The notes: generated by a model not told the origin, from the letters alone. A stretch of DNA of 64,000 nucleotides from Magnetospirillum gryphiswaldense MSR-1 v2 (GCF_000513295.1 NC_023065.1:2402501-2466500); one strand, 5' to 3'. Shown: positions 18,276 through 27,366, counted from the first letter of the stretch. Translations and numbers: made by a program.

Positions 18276-20471
18276 TCAGAAGAAATTGGGCGGCAGACGA
18301 TCCAACACCTGCTTGGCCGGACCGACCATGCGCACCTGACCTTGCACCAGCACGACGATCTTGTCGGCCAGTTTCAGGTGAGAGGGGCGATGGGTGACCA
18401 GGAAGACGGTGCTGTGACCCTTCATGCGTTCCAGGGTTTTCATGAATTGGCGATCGGACATGAAGTCCAGGCTGGACGCCGGCTCGTCGAAAAGAGTGAT
18501 GGGGGCACGCTTCAGATAGGCCCGCGCCAAGGACAGCCGCTGGCGGAAACTGGCCGGCAAGCGGTCGGTGGCGCCGTCGCCCAGCTTGGTCTCGAACTGC
18601 CGGGGCAATTCCAGGATATCTTCCAAAAGGCCGGCTTCCTGGCAGGCCCAGCGCAATTCCTCGTCCGACGCCTCGGGCCGGGCCAGACGCAGATTTTGCC
18701 CCACCGTACCGAAATACATGTCGGGCTGCTGCGGCACATAGGCGATCAGACGGCGAAGTTCGATGGGATCAAGCTGACGGATGTCGATGTCATCGATCAT
18801 CACCGCGCCGGTCTGCGGGCGGTACAGCCCCAGCAACAGCTTGAGCACGGTGGACTTACCCGAACCATTGGGGCCGATCAGCGCCACCACCTCGCCCGGC
18901 TCGGCCTGAAGCGCCAGCCCCAACACCGCCGGATCGGAATCGGCGGCATAGCGCAACGACACATTGGTCAGCGTCACCTTGCCCTTGAATTGCGGCAAGG
19001 TCTGGATGGACGGGGTCAGTTGACGCTCCGGCTTCAACTGCATCAGCCGGTTGATCTGACCGATAGAGGCCTGGACGCGCTCGATCTGCGCCGCCAAGGT
19101 GAAACCGGTCTGCAACGGGCGCAAGATCCACCACACCACGATCATCGACGCCATCAGGCCGCCCACGGTCATGCTGCCCAGCAGAACCCGTTCCACGCCC
19201 CACCCCAGGGTGATGATGCCGGTCAGCATCACCAGGCCTTGCGAGGCGGTGGCCACAACCACGTTGGCACGGGTGGATTCATGGCTTTTCAAGGCGGCAT
19301 CGGCCGACAGCGTGCGGAAGCGGTCACCCCAGATGCCCGCCGCCCCGGCTTCCTTGATGGCGCGGGGCTTGGACAGAGCCTCGACCAGGAATTCCTGTCG
19401 GCGCGAGGCGGCGCGGGTGGCGGCGTTGACCTTGCGCTCGACCACGGGACGGGTGGCGAAGGCGATCATGGTGAACAGCACCAAGGCCCCCAGCGGCACG
19501 AACACCAAGGGGCCGCCCAACAAAGCCATGGCCAGCAGGAAGACGATGATGAACGGGGCCTCGGCCAAGGTGGTGGCCAGCGGTCCGGTGAAGAACTCGC
19601 GTACCATCTCGAAATCGCGTAAGCGCGCGATCTGGGAATTGGAGTTGGCTTGTTCGGTATAAGGCGGCGCCAGCATCAGCAGGCGGCGGAAAATGGCCAG
19701 CCCCAGCAGGTGATCCAGCCGCGCCCCCATATAGGCGATCATGCGCGAGCGCACGCCGCGGATGGCGTAATCGCCCAGGATGGCGATGATCGACCCGGCC
19801 AGCAGCGATACCAGAAGCGGCACCGATCCGGTGGGCAGGAACTGGTCGTAGATGGCCATGATGAACAAGGGCGTCACCAGCACCAGCAGGTTCGACACCA
19901 GGGACGCCGCCAGCATGCGCACGAACAAGGGCTTGAAGCGGTTGGTGACGGCGAAGACGAAATTCTTGGGGGCGTCTTCCAGCTTGGCCCGCTCATCCTC
20001 GTCCAATTGGGCGAAGCGATAGATGCGACCGCGCACCTTCGGCGGCTCGACGGTGACATAGGCGCGCTGCTCGGCATCGAAAGCGACGATCTTGCCGGGA
20101 TTTTCCTCGTCCTCGCGCACCAGCACCATGGCCATCTTGCCCGGCGCCATGTACAGGCATGGCATCAGACGCAGATCCATGCGCGACGGCGCCAGTTCCA
20201 GCGACCGGCTGGCATAGCCCAGATTGGCCAGGATGTTCAAAAGATCGGTGAGGTCCAAGGTGTCGGCGAAATGCGGCAGCGATTCGGCCACATGCACCAG
20301 ATCGCCTTCCCAGCCCAGCGACGACAACAGCGGCAGGATGCAGGCGGCCACATCGGTGACCGCCTCGAACCCACCCAGATGACCGTCGGCGGCGCGCTCT
20401 TCGTTCAGGTCGAAGCGCGGCGGCGGCGCATCCCAACTGGGGGCGGCACCATGATGCGACGGCGCGGTCAT
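18276..20471 (-). CDS. Type I secretion ABC exporter with N-terminal peptidase-like domain
   Basis: The 731-aa exporter has an N-terminal domain of about 160 aa resembling the catalytically dead C39-like domain of LapB/HlyB (no catalytic Cys motif). A six-helix ABC membrane domain (about 165-450) and a nucleotide-binding domain follow. Walker A is GPNGSGKST, Walker B is ITLFDEP, and the H-loop is VTHRP with His present. The ABC signature is degenerate (SFRQR where LSGGQ is usual). It overlaps the second ABC gene by 4 nt (ATGA), so the two are translationally coupled. The substrate is most likely the giant surface protein. Confidence 0.88.
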   Translation of the reverse strand: MTAPSHHGAAPSWDAPPPRFDLNEERAADGHLGGFEAVTDVAACILPLLSSLGWEGDLVHVAESLPHFADTLDLTDLLNILANLGYASRSLELAPSRMDLRLMPCLYMAPGKMAMVLVREDEENPGKIVAFDAEQRAYVTVEPPKVRGRIYRFAQLDEDERAKLEDAPKNFVFAVTNRFKPLFVRMLAASLVSNLLVLVTPLFIMAIYDQFLPTGSVPLLVSLLAGSIIAILGDYAIRGVRSRMIAYMGARLDHLLGLAIFRRLLMLAPPYTEQANSNSQIARLRDFEMVREFFTGPLATTLAEAPFIIVFLLAMALLGGPLVFVPLGALVLFTMIAFATRPVVERKVNAATRAASRRQEFLVEALSKPRAIKEAGAAGIWGDRFRTLSADAALKSHESTRANVVVATASQGLVMLTGIITLGWGVERVLLGSMTVGGLMASMIVVWWILRPLQTGFTLAAQIERVQASIGQINRLMQLKPERQLTPSIQTLPQFKGKVTLTNVSLRYAADSDPAVLGLALQAEPGEVVALIGPNGSGKSTVLKLLLGLYRPQTGAVMIDDIDIRQLDPIELRRLIAYVPQQPDMYFGTVGQNLRLARPEASDEELRWACQEAGLLEDILELPRQFETKLGDGATDRLPASFRQRLSLARAYLKRAPITLFDEPASSLDFMSDRQFMKTLERMKGHSTVFLVTHRPSHLKLADKIVVLVQGQVRMVGPAKQVLDRLPPNFF

Positions 20472-22192
20472 GCGATCACCTTTCCGGCAAGGCCAACATC
20501 GGTGTTGGCCACCGGCGCCTGTGGCGGCGCCGCCTTGACCAGCTTGCCGCCTTCGATGCGCAGCACCTTGTCGGCCAGACGCTGCATGCTGGGGCGCAGG
20601 GTGACCATGATCAGGGTGGTGTCACGCGACATGGACTCGAAGTACTGACGCAAACGTTCGTCGCCGGGGCCGTCCATGGCGGCGTTGGCTTCATCGAACA
20701 AAAGCACCCGCGGCCGGCTGACCAAAGCACGGATGACGGCGACGCGCTGGACCACGCCACGCGGCAGAATGTCGGTGGAGCCGTCGCCGACTCGGGTGTG
20801 ATACCCGTGGGCCAGACGATAAACCACCTCGTCCAGCCCCATCACACCGGCCAACCGCAAGGCTTCCTTGCGGCGGTCGGGACGGAACATGGTCAGGTTT
20901 TCCAAGATGGTGCCGCGCAGCAACTCGCCACGTTGAGGAATGAAGGCGATGCCGTCCGACCGCATCAGGTGATCGCGTTCGTGCTGCTGGATGGGAATGC
21001 CGTCCAGTAGAATCTCGCCCTCGGTCGGAGCGATGGAGCCGTGCAACATGCGCAACAGCGTCGATTTGCCGCAGCCGTTATCGCCGCCGATAGCGATGCG
21101 CTCGCCCGGACGGATATGCAGGTCGAGACCGTTGAACAAAGGCTCGGCATCGGCAGCATGCTTGAACACCACGCCTTTCAAATCCACCTGCCCCCGGATC
21201 GGCTGCACCACCGGCGCCTCGGCCCGGGGCTCCAACGGCAGTTGAAAGATGGTCTCGAAGCGCGCCCGCATCAGCTTGGCGGTCTGCCAGCGGGTCCACA
21301 GCCCCACCGCCTTCTGTACCGGCTGCAACGCGCGGCCCGCCAGCAAGGTGCAGGCCGACAGGCCGCCGACGGTGAGGACGTTGTCCACCACCATCAGGCT
21401 GCCGAAAATGACCACCGACAAGGTCAGCAATTGCGAGAACACACCGGCCACGCCCAGGGAATTGGTGCTGACCTGGACCACGCGGTGCGAATTCTTGGCC
21501 ACCGCTTCCTGCAAGCGGGCGTAACGCTGGATCATCTGCGCTTCCATGGCCATGGACTTGACCGAATGGACGCCGTGGATGACCTCGATGCTGAAATTCT
21601 GGCGACGATCGCGGACGGTGTTGAAATCCTGGATCGCCTGCTCGGAGGCCTTGCTGCCCAGCAGGGCGAAGGCGGCAAACCCAATCAACACGGCGGTGGG
21701 GGCCAGCACCAGCCAGCCGGCCAGATAACCGATGGCCCCCAGGAACAGCAGGACGAAGGGCAGATCGCAGACCACCAGGGTCCAATTTTCCGAAAACACC
21801 TCGCGCACGGTGGGCAAACCGCCCAAGCGCTCGATCAATTCGCCGGGACCGACCTTTTCCAGTTCGTCGGCGGGGGTGTCGAAGACATGGGCAAAGGCCT
21901 TGCAACTGGCCGTGTGCTCGAACTGAATGCCGATCCAGCCGACGATCTCGGCTCGGGCCACCCGCAGCACCCCCTCCAGCACCACCGCCGAGACGACGCC
22001 GGCCAGCAACAGTAAAAGCGTACCAAGGGAAGAATTGGGGATGATGCGGTCATAGATCTGGAGCAACGCCAAGGGCAGCGCTAGGGCAAGGATATTGAGA
22101 AACACCGACGCCACGACCACATAGCCGCCTCCGCGCCGAAGTCCATCATAAACCCCTGGAGTAAAATCCTTATGCCCGTGTTTCGCGCCCAT
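20468..22192 (-). CDS. Second type I secretion ABC exporter subunit, degenerate ATPase motifs
   Basis: An ABC transmembrane domain plus ATPase without a C39-like domain, about 574 aa from the ATG at 22192; an in-frame TTG at 22261 would add 23 residues. Helices start at VVVASVFLNILALALPLALLQIYDRI. Walker A is GGDNGCGKST and Walker B is VLLFDEAN. The signature is replaced (LPRGVVQ) and the H-loop His is lost (VTLRP). It is the first gene of the operon and couples to the other exporter by a 4-nt overlap. Pairing of two different half-exporters suggests a heterodimer with one weak ATP site; that is inference. Confidence 0.85.
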   Translation of the reverse strand: MGAKHGHKDFTPGVYDGLRRGGGYVVVASVFLNILALALPLALLQIYDRIIPNSSLGTLLLLLAGVVSAVVLEGVLRVARAEIVGWIGIQFEHTASCKAFAHVFDTPADELEKVGPGELIERLGGLPTVREVFSENWTLVVCDLPFVLLFLGAIGYLAGWLVLAPTAVLIGFAAFALLGSKASEQAIQDFNTVRDRRQNFSIEVIHGVHSVKSMAMEAQMIQRYARLQEAVAKNSHRVVQVSTNSLGVAGVFSQLLTLSVVIFGSLMVVDNVLTVGGLSACTLLAGRALQPVQKAVGLWTRWQTAKLMRARFETIFQLPLEPRAEAPVVQPIRGQVDLKGVVFKHAADAEPLFNGLDLHIRPGERIAIGGDNGCGKSTLLRMLHGSIAPTEGEILLDGIPIQQHERDHLMRSDGIAFIPQRGELLRGTILENLTMFRPDRRKEALRLAGVMGLDEVVYRLAHGYHTRVGDGSTDILPRGVVQRVAVIRALVSRPRVLLFDEANAAMDGPGDERLRQYFESMSRDTTLIMVTLRPSMQRLADKVLRIEGGKLVKAAPPQAPVANTDVGLAGKVIA

Positions 22193-22446
22193 CCGCGGCA
22201 AACCTTCTGATTCTGCGACTTTAGCAGGATAGGCGACGCACAAGACGGACTCCACAGACAAATTGTGACGTATTGTGCCTAATTTCCGGTCGACGCATTG
22301 ATTCTTAAACAGCTCATGAACAAACAGTCGCTACCTTGAATAAAGATTAAGAATCTCTCCAACCATACCCCTGTCCGCACACATGCCTTTTAACATAGCC
22401 ATCTCGGCAGAATACCGTCACAGACATACCCAGCCCCCGCCCTTCT

Positions 22447-22460
22447 CTGATCCAGATCAA
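22447..22460 (+). promoter_or_regulatory. FNR/FixK-like box in front of a small membrane-protein gene
   Basis: The sequence cTGATccagATCAA matches the FNR consensus TTGAT-N4-ATCAA at 9 of 10 positions. Its centre (22453.5) is about 41 bases upstream of a plausible transcription start near 22495, which fits a class II activator site. The 330-bp gap 22193-22522 otherwise holds the divergent promoter of the secretion operon, and I see no other gene in it. The site predicts induction of the next gene at low oxygen. Confidence 0.55.
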
Positions 22461-22522
22461 GGCCTACAGTGATTTCAGGTGCTAAGGTCCGCCCCTATGC
22501 AACGTGCAAGGGGGAAACCGTC

Positions 22523-22627
22523 ATGGTCTTGGACAATGAAGCCATCATCGCTTTGGGCTTTCTGGTCAGCATCTTGGTCGTCACCGGCGGACTGCTGTAT
22601 TTCGTTCTGACCAAGATGAAGCGTTAG
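22523..22627 (+). CDS. 34-aa single-pass membrane protein
   Basis: A short frame from ATG 22523 encodes MVLDNEAIIALGF... with one hydrophobic helix (about residues 7-29) and a basic tail (KMKR). The upstream gggggaaa run could serve as a ribosome-binding site, and a strong rho-independent terminator lies 25 bp after the stop. Together with the FNR-like box this makes a complete tiny transcription unit. It resembles in size the small accessory subunits of respiratory oxidases, but I cannot assign it to any of them. It is easy to miss because of its length. Confidence 0.6.
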   Translation: MVLDNEAIIALGFLVSILVVTGGLLYFVLTKMKR

Positions 22628-22651
22628 AATGGGGGCGGTTCCCGCCATCAG

Positions 22652-22678
22652 AAAAGGCCGGCACTTTGCCGGCCTTTT
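22652..22678 (+). terminator. Rho-independent terminator
   Basis: A 12-bp perfect stem (aaaaggccggca / tgccggcctttt) with a 3-nt loop and a T-tract lies 25 bp after the stop of the 34-aa membrane-protein gene. Confidence 0.85.
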
Positions 22679-22809
22679 TGTTTTCTCGACGCTGCCTTAT
22701 TGACATCGCATTGGGGAAAGAGGGTTTTCCCATGCACCGTCACTGGATCGCCGCCTATCTGACGGGCGGACGTTCCCCCATGCGAGTGGCCGAAGCCCGC
22801 CGTTCGGCA

Positions 22810-23697
22810 TCAGAACATGGTGACGTCGTCATCCGCCCCCGCCTTGGGGGCGATGGCCAGGGTGCTGGGAGACAACGTCAGCACGCCGCCCTGGTGAAAC
22901 GCATCCAAGGCCTGGGCGACCCGGTCGATCCGCTGATGGGTGCGATCCTCGAACTGCATGTCGGTGACGATGGCCGACACCGCCTGTTCGATGGCTTGGG
23001 CGTTTTCCATGCTGGCTTGGGCCGCGGCGGTCAATCTGTGGTCGCGCTCCTTCAGCATGACCAAGGTCTGCTCCACCTCTTCCTTGGCTTCGATCTGCCG
23101 GGTCATATCCATGGACGCGACTTCGGCCAAGGTGGCGTGGCCATTCTTCAAGGCCTCGCTGATGGTATGGATTTCCTGTTTGATACTGGCGGCCAGGTCC
23201 GAAGTGGCCCGTGACAGGTCGCGCACCTCACCGGCGACAACACCGAATGATCGCCCGGCCTCCCCCGCCCGCTCCGCCTCGATGCGGGCATTGAGGGCCA
23301 GCAGGTTGGTCTTGGCGGTGATACGGTCGATGCCTTCCACCGAATGACGCAACCGCGACAGATCCTCCAAGACGGCGTCGATGGCCCGAACCATGCTGAC
23401 TGCTTGCTTGGACATGTGCAGCACCTCGCGGACGAATTCCCCCAAGGTGCCGCCCAGATGGCTGATGACGGCGGAAAATTCGGTGCCGCCGGCTTGCGAA
23501 TCGACGATGCCGGCAATATCCAGAACCTCGCGCACGCAAGCGGTCTGGCCCTGGGTCGAGCGGGCGAGATCGAAGAAGCGGGTCGTCAGGTCCGTGCTGC
23601 TGCTGCCGATCAGTTGCGCCAATTGGCGCAGTTCTTCCGCCGCCGCCGCCGCGGCAAGACGATTGCCGTCATCCTCTCCCTGACCCGAATGAGCCAT
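22810..23697 (-). CDS. Soluble methyl-accepting-chemotaxis-type signalling protein
   Basis: The 295-aa protein is almost entirely helical, with no transmembrane segment. The central part carries the chemoreceptor hairpin-tip signature ([22 protein letters not shown], about residues 128-149), followed by [19 protein letters not shown]-terminal segment [19 protein letters not shown] follows. It should signal to a CheA/CheW complex in the cytoplasm. There is no recognisable input domain in the first 100 residues. An IS630 copy is inserted 7 bp upstream of the ATG, so its native promoter and ribosome-binding site are separated from it and it may be silent or driven from the IS. Confidence 0.8.
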   Translation of the reverse strand: MAHSGQGEDDGNRLAAAAAAEELRQLAQLIGSSSTDLTTRFFDLARSTQGQTACVREVLDIAGIVDSQAGGTEFSAVISHLGGTLGEFVREVLHMSKQAVSMVRAIDAVLEDLSRLRHSVEGIDRITAKTNLLALNARIEAERAGEAGRSFGVVAGEVRDLSRATSDLAASIKQEIHTISEALKNGHATLAEVASMDMTRQIEAKEEVEQTLVMLKERDHRLTAAAQASMENAQAIEQAVSAIVTDMQFEDRTHQRIDRVAQALDAFHQGGVLTLSPSTLAIAPKAGADDDVTMF

Positions 23698-23704
23698 GGG
23701 TCTA

Positions 23705-24770
23705 GAGCGGTTTCACGCCGAGCGGAATCGGTAGAGGATTCCCCCTGAGGTCATTTTGTGATTCAACATCTTCGGTAACAACGCTCCCGAGGATGATGCG
23801 ATGACGTGGCGCTCAGGGCAGTCCTATTCTCAGGACTTGCGCGATAGAGTTTTGGCGGCTGTGGACAGCGGCATGAGCGCCTACGAGGTGGCGCCGCTGT
23901 TCCGGGTGAGCGTTTCGTACATCTACAAGGCCCAAGGCCGCCGCCGGGCCACCGGCGAGACGACGGTGAAGCCACGGCCTGGGCGGCCAGGACAGAAGCT
24001 GGCGGCTCACCTTGAGGCGTTGCAGGCGCAGATCAAGGTCGAGCCCGATGCCACGCTGGCTGAGTTGCGCGCCTGGGTTCTGGCCGAATTGGGCGTGTCG
24101 ATCAGCGTCGGCGGCCTGTGGAACACGCTTGAGCGGCTCGACCTCAGTCTGAAAAAAAGAGTGCGCATGCTGCCGAGCAGGAACGTCCCGACGTAGCCGA
24201 AGGACGCATCGCCTGGCGAGCCGAGCAGCCGGCGCTGGACCCAACCCGCTTGGTCTTCCTTGATGAAACCGGGGCATCGACCAACATGACCCGGCGCTAC
24301 GGACGGGCGCCGCGCGGTCAGCGGCTGCTGGCTGCGGTGCCGCACGGTCATTGGAAAATGACCACCTTCGTCGGGGCGCTCCGGCATGACGGAATCTCCG
24401 CCCCCTTCGTCATCGACAAGGCGATGAATGGCGCGATCTTCCTGGCCTATGTCGAGCAGGTCCTGGCTCCGACCTTGCGGCCCGGCGACATCGTCGTAAT
24501 GGACAATCTGCCCGCCCACAAGGTGGCAGGGGTCAAGCAACTCATCGAAGCCCGAGGGGCCACCCTGCGGTATCTGCCGCCCTACTCCCCAGACCTCAAT
24601 CCCATCGAGCTCGCCTTCGCCAAGCTCAAGAGCCTGCTGCGAAAGGCGCAAGCCCGCACCATCAACACCTTATGGGACGTGATCGGAAAACTCATCGACC
24701 TGTTTCCGCCCGAGGAATGCGCCAATTTCTTCGCCCACGACGGATATGGACGCTCGATGTGAAAATGCTC
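23705..24770 (+). mobile_element. IS630-family insertion sequence, copy 1 (1066 bp)
   Basis: The element runs between TA dinucleotides (23703-23704 and 24771-24772), the target duplication typical of IS630. The ends are imperfect inverted repeats: gagcggtttcacgccgagcg on the left and the complement of cgctcgatgtgaaaatgctc on the right. A second copy of identical length lies inverted at 58971-60036, and the encoded proteins of the two copies are the same. Confidence 0.92.
23801..24762 (+). CDS. IS630-family DDE transposase, two frames joined by -1 frameshift
   Basis: The first frame (23801-24196) encodes helix-turn-helix domains ([23 protein letters not shown]...). The second (from about 24159 to 24762) encodes the DDE catalytic domain: FLDETG carries the first Asp, VMDNLPAHK the second, and the Glu is in [15 protein letters not shown]. 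The frames meet at a run of seven A (24152-24158). A -1 slip there gives the continuous sequence [18 protein letters not shown] known from intact IS630-type transposases. Total length is about 320 aa. Confidence 0.88.
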
Positions 24771-24771
24771 T

Positions 24772-24796
24772 AGCCGCCGATCGGGGCGGCTTTTTT
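24772..24796 (+). terminator. Terminator-like hairpin left at the IS630 right junction
   Basis: A 7-bp stem agccgcc (24772-24778) / ggcggct (24785-24791) followed by six T. It reads on the plus strand, but the native plus-strand gene it served is not present: on its left lie only the IS and a minus-strand gene. This hints that DNA was lost when the IS arrived. Confidence 0.5.
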
Positions 24797-24861
24797 GCGT
24801 TTGGACAATCGCCATGGACTCACCATGGACTCATCAGGAATCGAAATCCTGCGCAGGAGGG

Positions 24862-26034
24862 TCATGGCCTCGGCCCCAGCAAGGCCATCATCTCGGTGAG
24901 CCCAATGGCCTCCAGGCCATCCTTCAGAGGATATCGCTCGGTGCCGGGATAGACCACGAAACGGGCATCGGGCTTGATGTCGTCGCAGGCCAGCCAGAAT
25001 CCCTTCGATGGCTGCGGTGATAGGCTGCGCTTGATCTCGATGGCCCATAGCCGGCCAGGTCCGGTGGACAGGATCAGATCCACCTCGGCGCCCGCCGACG
25101 TCCGGTAGAATCCGGCCTGGGCATTGTCTGGTGCCGCCACCAGCAGGTTCTCGATGACATAGCCTTCCCAACTGCTTCCGGCGACCGGGTGCCCGAGAAG
25201 GTCTTCCATTGTTTCCAGCCCAAGCAGGGTATGCACGATGCCGCTGTCGCGGACGAAAATGCGAGGCGACTTGACCATGCGCTTGCCGGTATTGGACATC
25301 CACGGCGTCAACCGCCGCACAAGTAGCAGGTCGACCAACAGGTCAAGATAGCGGGCGACGGTGACGCCGGCAACACCTAGGCCCTGGCCGATGCGGGCGG
25401 CGTTGAGCAGCCCCCCTTGTTCGTGGGCGAGCATGGTCCAGAATCGGCGAAGGGTTTCCGCCGGCACCCGTGGCCCCAACTGAGGGATGTCGCGTTCCAG
25501 ATAGGTGCGGATGAAGGCCTGCCGCCACTCGGCGCTGTCGCGGTCATCAGGTGCCAGGAAGCTGTCCGGGAAGCCGCCGCGCAGCCAGTGGCGATCCATA
25601 TCGCCGATGCCCTTTACCACTTCCTGGGCGTCGAACGGGGTCAACTCGAACATGGCGATGCGCCCGGCCAGCGTCTCCGATGATTGCTTCAGGAGTTCGA
25701 TCGAGGCAGATCCGAGCAAGAGGAAGCGGTCAGACCGACGGCCTCGCCGCCGACCGGCGTCGATCAATCCGCGCAGGACTTTGAACAAATCAGGCGCGCG
25801 CTGGACTTCGTCGAGAATGACCAGCTTGTCTTCGTGGGCGGCCAGGTACAGTTCGGGTTCCGCCAGCTTGGCCAGATCGGAAGGTGACTCGAGATCGAGA
25901 TAGATGGATTGGCGGCTCTCGCCGATTTCCAGCGCAAGCGTTGTCTTGCCACTCTGGCGAGGTCCGAGCAATGCTACCGCCGGATGGCGCTGGAGCAGGT
26001 TCTCGATGGCGGGACGGTGACGGCGCTCAATCAT
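24862..26034 (-). CDS. DUF4143 AAA-family ATPase
   Basis: The 390-aa protein has an N-terminal P-loop ATPase (Walker A LGPRQSGKTTLA near residues 22-33; Walker B KLVILDEVQRAPD near 89-101; sensor LLGSAS). A winged-helix linker and a C-terminal DUF4143 nuclease-like domain follow (YRTSAGAEVDLIL...LWAIEIKRS), which carries the D-x(n)-ExK pattern of PD-(D/E)XK folds. The biological role of this family is not well defined; members are often in accessory regions. It stands alone at the left edge of the prophage-like segment. Confidence 0.8.
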   Translation of the reverse strand: MIERRHRPAIENLLQRHPAVALLGPRQSGKTTLALEIGESRQSIYLDLESPSDLAKLAEPELYLAAHEDKLVILDEVQRAPDLFKVLRGLIDAGRRRGRRSDRFLLLGSASIELLKQSSETLAGRIAMFELTPFDAQEVVKGIGDMDRHWLRGGFPDSFLAPDDRDSAEWRQAFIRTYLERDIPQLGPRVPAETLRRFWTMLAHEQGGLLNAARIGQGLGVAGVTVARYLDLLVDLLLVRRLTPWMSNTGKRMVKSPRIFVRDSGIVHTLLGLETMEDLLGHPVAGSSWEGYVIENLLVAAPDNAQAGFYRTSAGAEVDLILSTGPGRLWAIEIKRSLSPQPSKGFWLACDDIKPDARFVVYPGTERYPLKDGLEAIGLTEMMALLGPRP

Positions 26035-26049
26035 CCTTGCAATTATGAT

Positions 26050-26063
26050 ATCTGATGTCAGAT
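26050..26063. promoter_or_regulatory. Palindrome in front of the DUF4143 gene
   Basis: A 14-base palindrome atctga-tg-tcagat begins 15 bases upstream of the ATPase start, where an operator would overlap its promoter. The rest of the gap to 26253 holds only a 20-codon frame (26103-26165) ending LWITPE with an AAGGAG directly before its ATG, which looks like a gene remnant. Confidence 0.35.
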
Positions 26064-26253
26064 TTGCAAGGATAAAGCGAGACCTTGGTGCCAGCCAAGG
26101 AGATGAGCGACGTGGACGATTGGGATGCGCCGGATGGCATTGATCTGTGGATTACGCCAGAGTGATAGCAAAAATTTTCAAGTCATGAGGGAGGGTGCAT
26201 TTCATGGCTGATAGCCCCCTTTTCCAGCAACTGTTCTTTGTGATTTCCGCTGC

Positions 26254-26604
26254 CTAATCTCTGAAAATCCGTTCCTCATGGATCCGCCGTAACGCCTCTT
26301 CGATATGATCAGCAACGGCAGGATTCACGGCTAATTGCATGACGGATTTGCCCCCAAATTCTTCTTGCGGCTCCGTCAGCCAAATGCAGGCCTTCTCTTC
26401 ATCGCCGAATACATGGTTTGCCAATAAGGTTAAGCGATGGGCTCGACCGACACCGATTCCGGTCAATACCTGTTGTGGTGGCTCGGGCGCTACAGCCTTG
26501 ACGAATTCCTGTGGCGCATCTCCTACAAGGATGTAGCGGATCTTGGCAACGATCTCCGCAAGTTTCGCTTCTCGGTCGGCTTCGCTATCCGCCATGACCA
26601 TCAT
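26254..26604 (-). CDS. DUF2384 (MbcA/ParS/Xre-type) antitoxin-like protein
   Basis: The 116-aa protein ends with the toxin-binding domain of the MbcA/ParS/Xre antitoxin family: LANHVFGDEEKACIWLTEPQEEFGGKSVMQLA, where Gly/Lys/Pro positions match the DUF2384 pattern. The N-terminal half is short and not clearly a full Xre domain. In a typical locus a RES-domain toxin follows; none is present in the 219 bp before the DUF4143 gene or elsewhere nearby, so it appears orphaned. It lies 6 bp after the repressor gene on the same strand, so the two may be co-transcribed. Possible starts are 26604 and 26595. Confidence 0.65.
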   Translation of the reverse strand: MMVMADSEADREAKLAEIVAKIRYILVGDAPQEFVKAVAPEPPQQVLTGIGVGRAHRLTLLANHVFGDEEKACIWLTEPQEEFGGKSVMQLAVNPAVADHIEEALRRIHEERIFRD

Positions 26605-26610
26605 CGCCCA

Positions 26611-27279
26611 TCAGATCTCTCGAGCAAACCAGCGAATCCGCCCAATGATGTTCACTTCATCCGCCGTCCGTTCGTAGGGTGTGTAGAAGGTGTTGTCCGA
26701 TATCACGCGAACCTTCGGAGGGTCGTGGTTTGGGATGTGTTCCAGCCGCTTGGCAACTAGTCCTATTCCATCAAACAATACAAAGATTCCTGGAGGGGTT
26801 GGCAAGCGCTTCGATAGATCTACCAGCACCACGTCACCGGAATGCAGTGTCGGCATCATGCTGTCGCCCTCGACGTGCATGATCCGAAGGTTGTTAGGGT
26901 CGGCTTTCAGGTCGTGGAGAATCCAGGATCGCTGAAAGTGGTAGGGTTCTCCATTCTCGACCTCGTCAGAAACGAGATTCCCGCCGCCCATCGATGCACT
27001 GACTTGGACGGAAGAAATGCTGACGAACACCCCCATGGGGTCTTCCATGATGGGGGACTCGCCATCGACACCACCAATGCCATGGAGCAGCCAGTTCCGT
27101 TCGACATTGAGCGCCTCGGAGATCAGGTCGAGTTTCTCCAGACTCGGGTTTTCCGATCTTCCGCGCATGATGTCGTAGACGAACGACCTGTTGACACCCG
27201 CAAGTTCGGCGACGCGGCCGGCTGTCATGCCGAGTTGCCGGGATCGCGCTCTAAGCCTATCGGCCATGGTGTATCGCAT
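26611..27279 (-). CDS. Prophage CI/LexA-like repressor (HTH plus S24 peptidase)
   Basis: The 222-aa protein has an N-terminal Xre helix-turn-helix (MTAGRVAELAGVNRSFVYDIMRG, about 18-40) and a C-terminal S24 self-cleavage domain. Ser140 (in EGDSMMP) and Lys177 (in GLVAKRLE) form the catalytic dyad. This is the layout of phage repressors that autocleave in the SOS response. It faces away from the gene at 27367, leaving about 90 bp that should hold the operator and divergent promoters. It marks the regulatory end of the prophage-like segment. Confidence 0.85.
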   Translation of the reverse strand: MRYTMADRLRARSRQLGMTAGRVAELAGVNRSFVYDIMRGRSENPSLEKLDLISEALNVERNWLLHGIGGVDGESPIMEDPMGVFVSISSVQVSASMGGGNLVSDEVENGEPYHFQRSWILHDLKADPNNLRIMHVEGDSMMPTLHSGDVVLVDLSKRLPTPPGIFVLFDGIGLVAKRLEHIPNHDPPKVRVISDNTFYTPYERTADEVNIIGRIRWFAREI

Positions 27280-27366
27280 AAAGTTATCCCATGCCTGTGG
27301 ATAGCGTGGATTAAAAAGGATTGATTTGTCGCGGTCAAGAGAATAAAGTAAAGGAGGAACGTTGGC

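Noticed and set aside
24800-24860. tRNA-like sequence at the prophage left edge
   Set aside because: A TTCGAAATCC-like piece is present as GAATCGAAATCC, but no acceptor, D or anticodon stems can be drawn.
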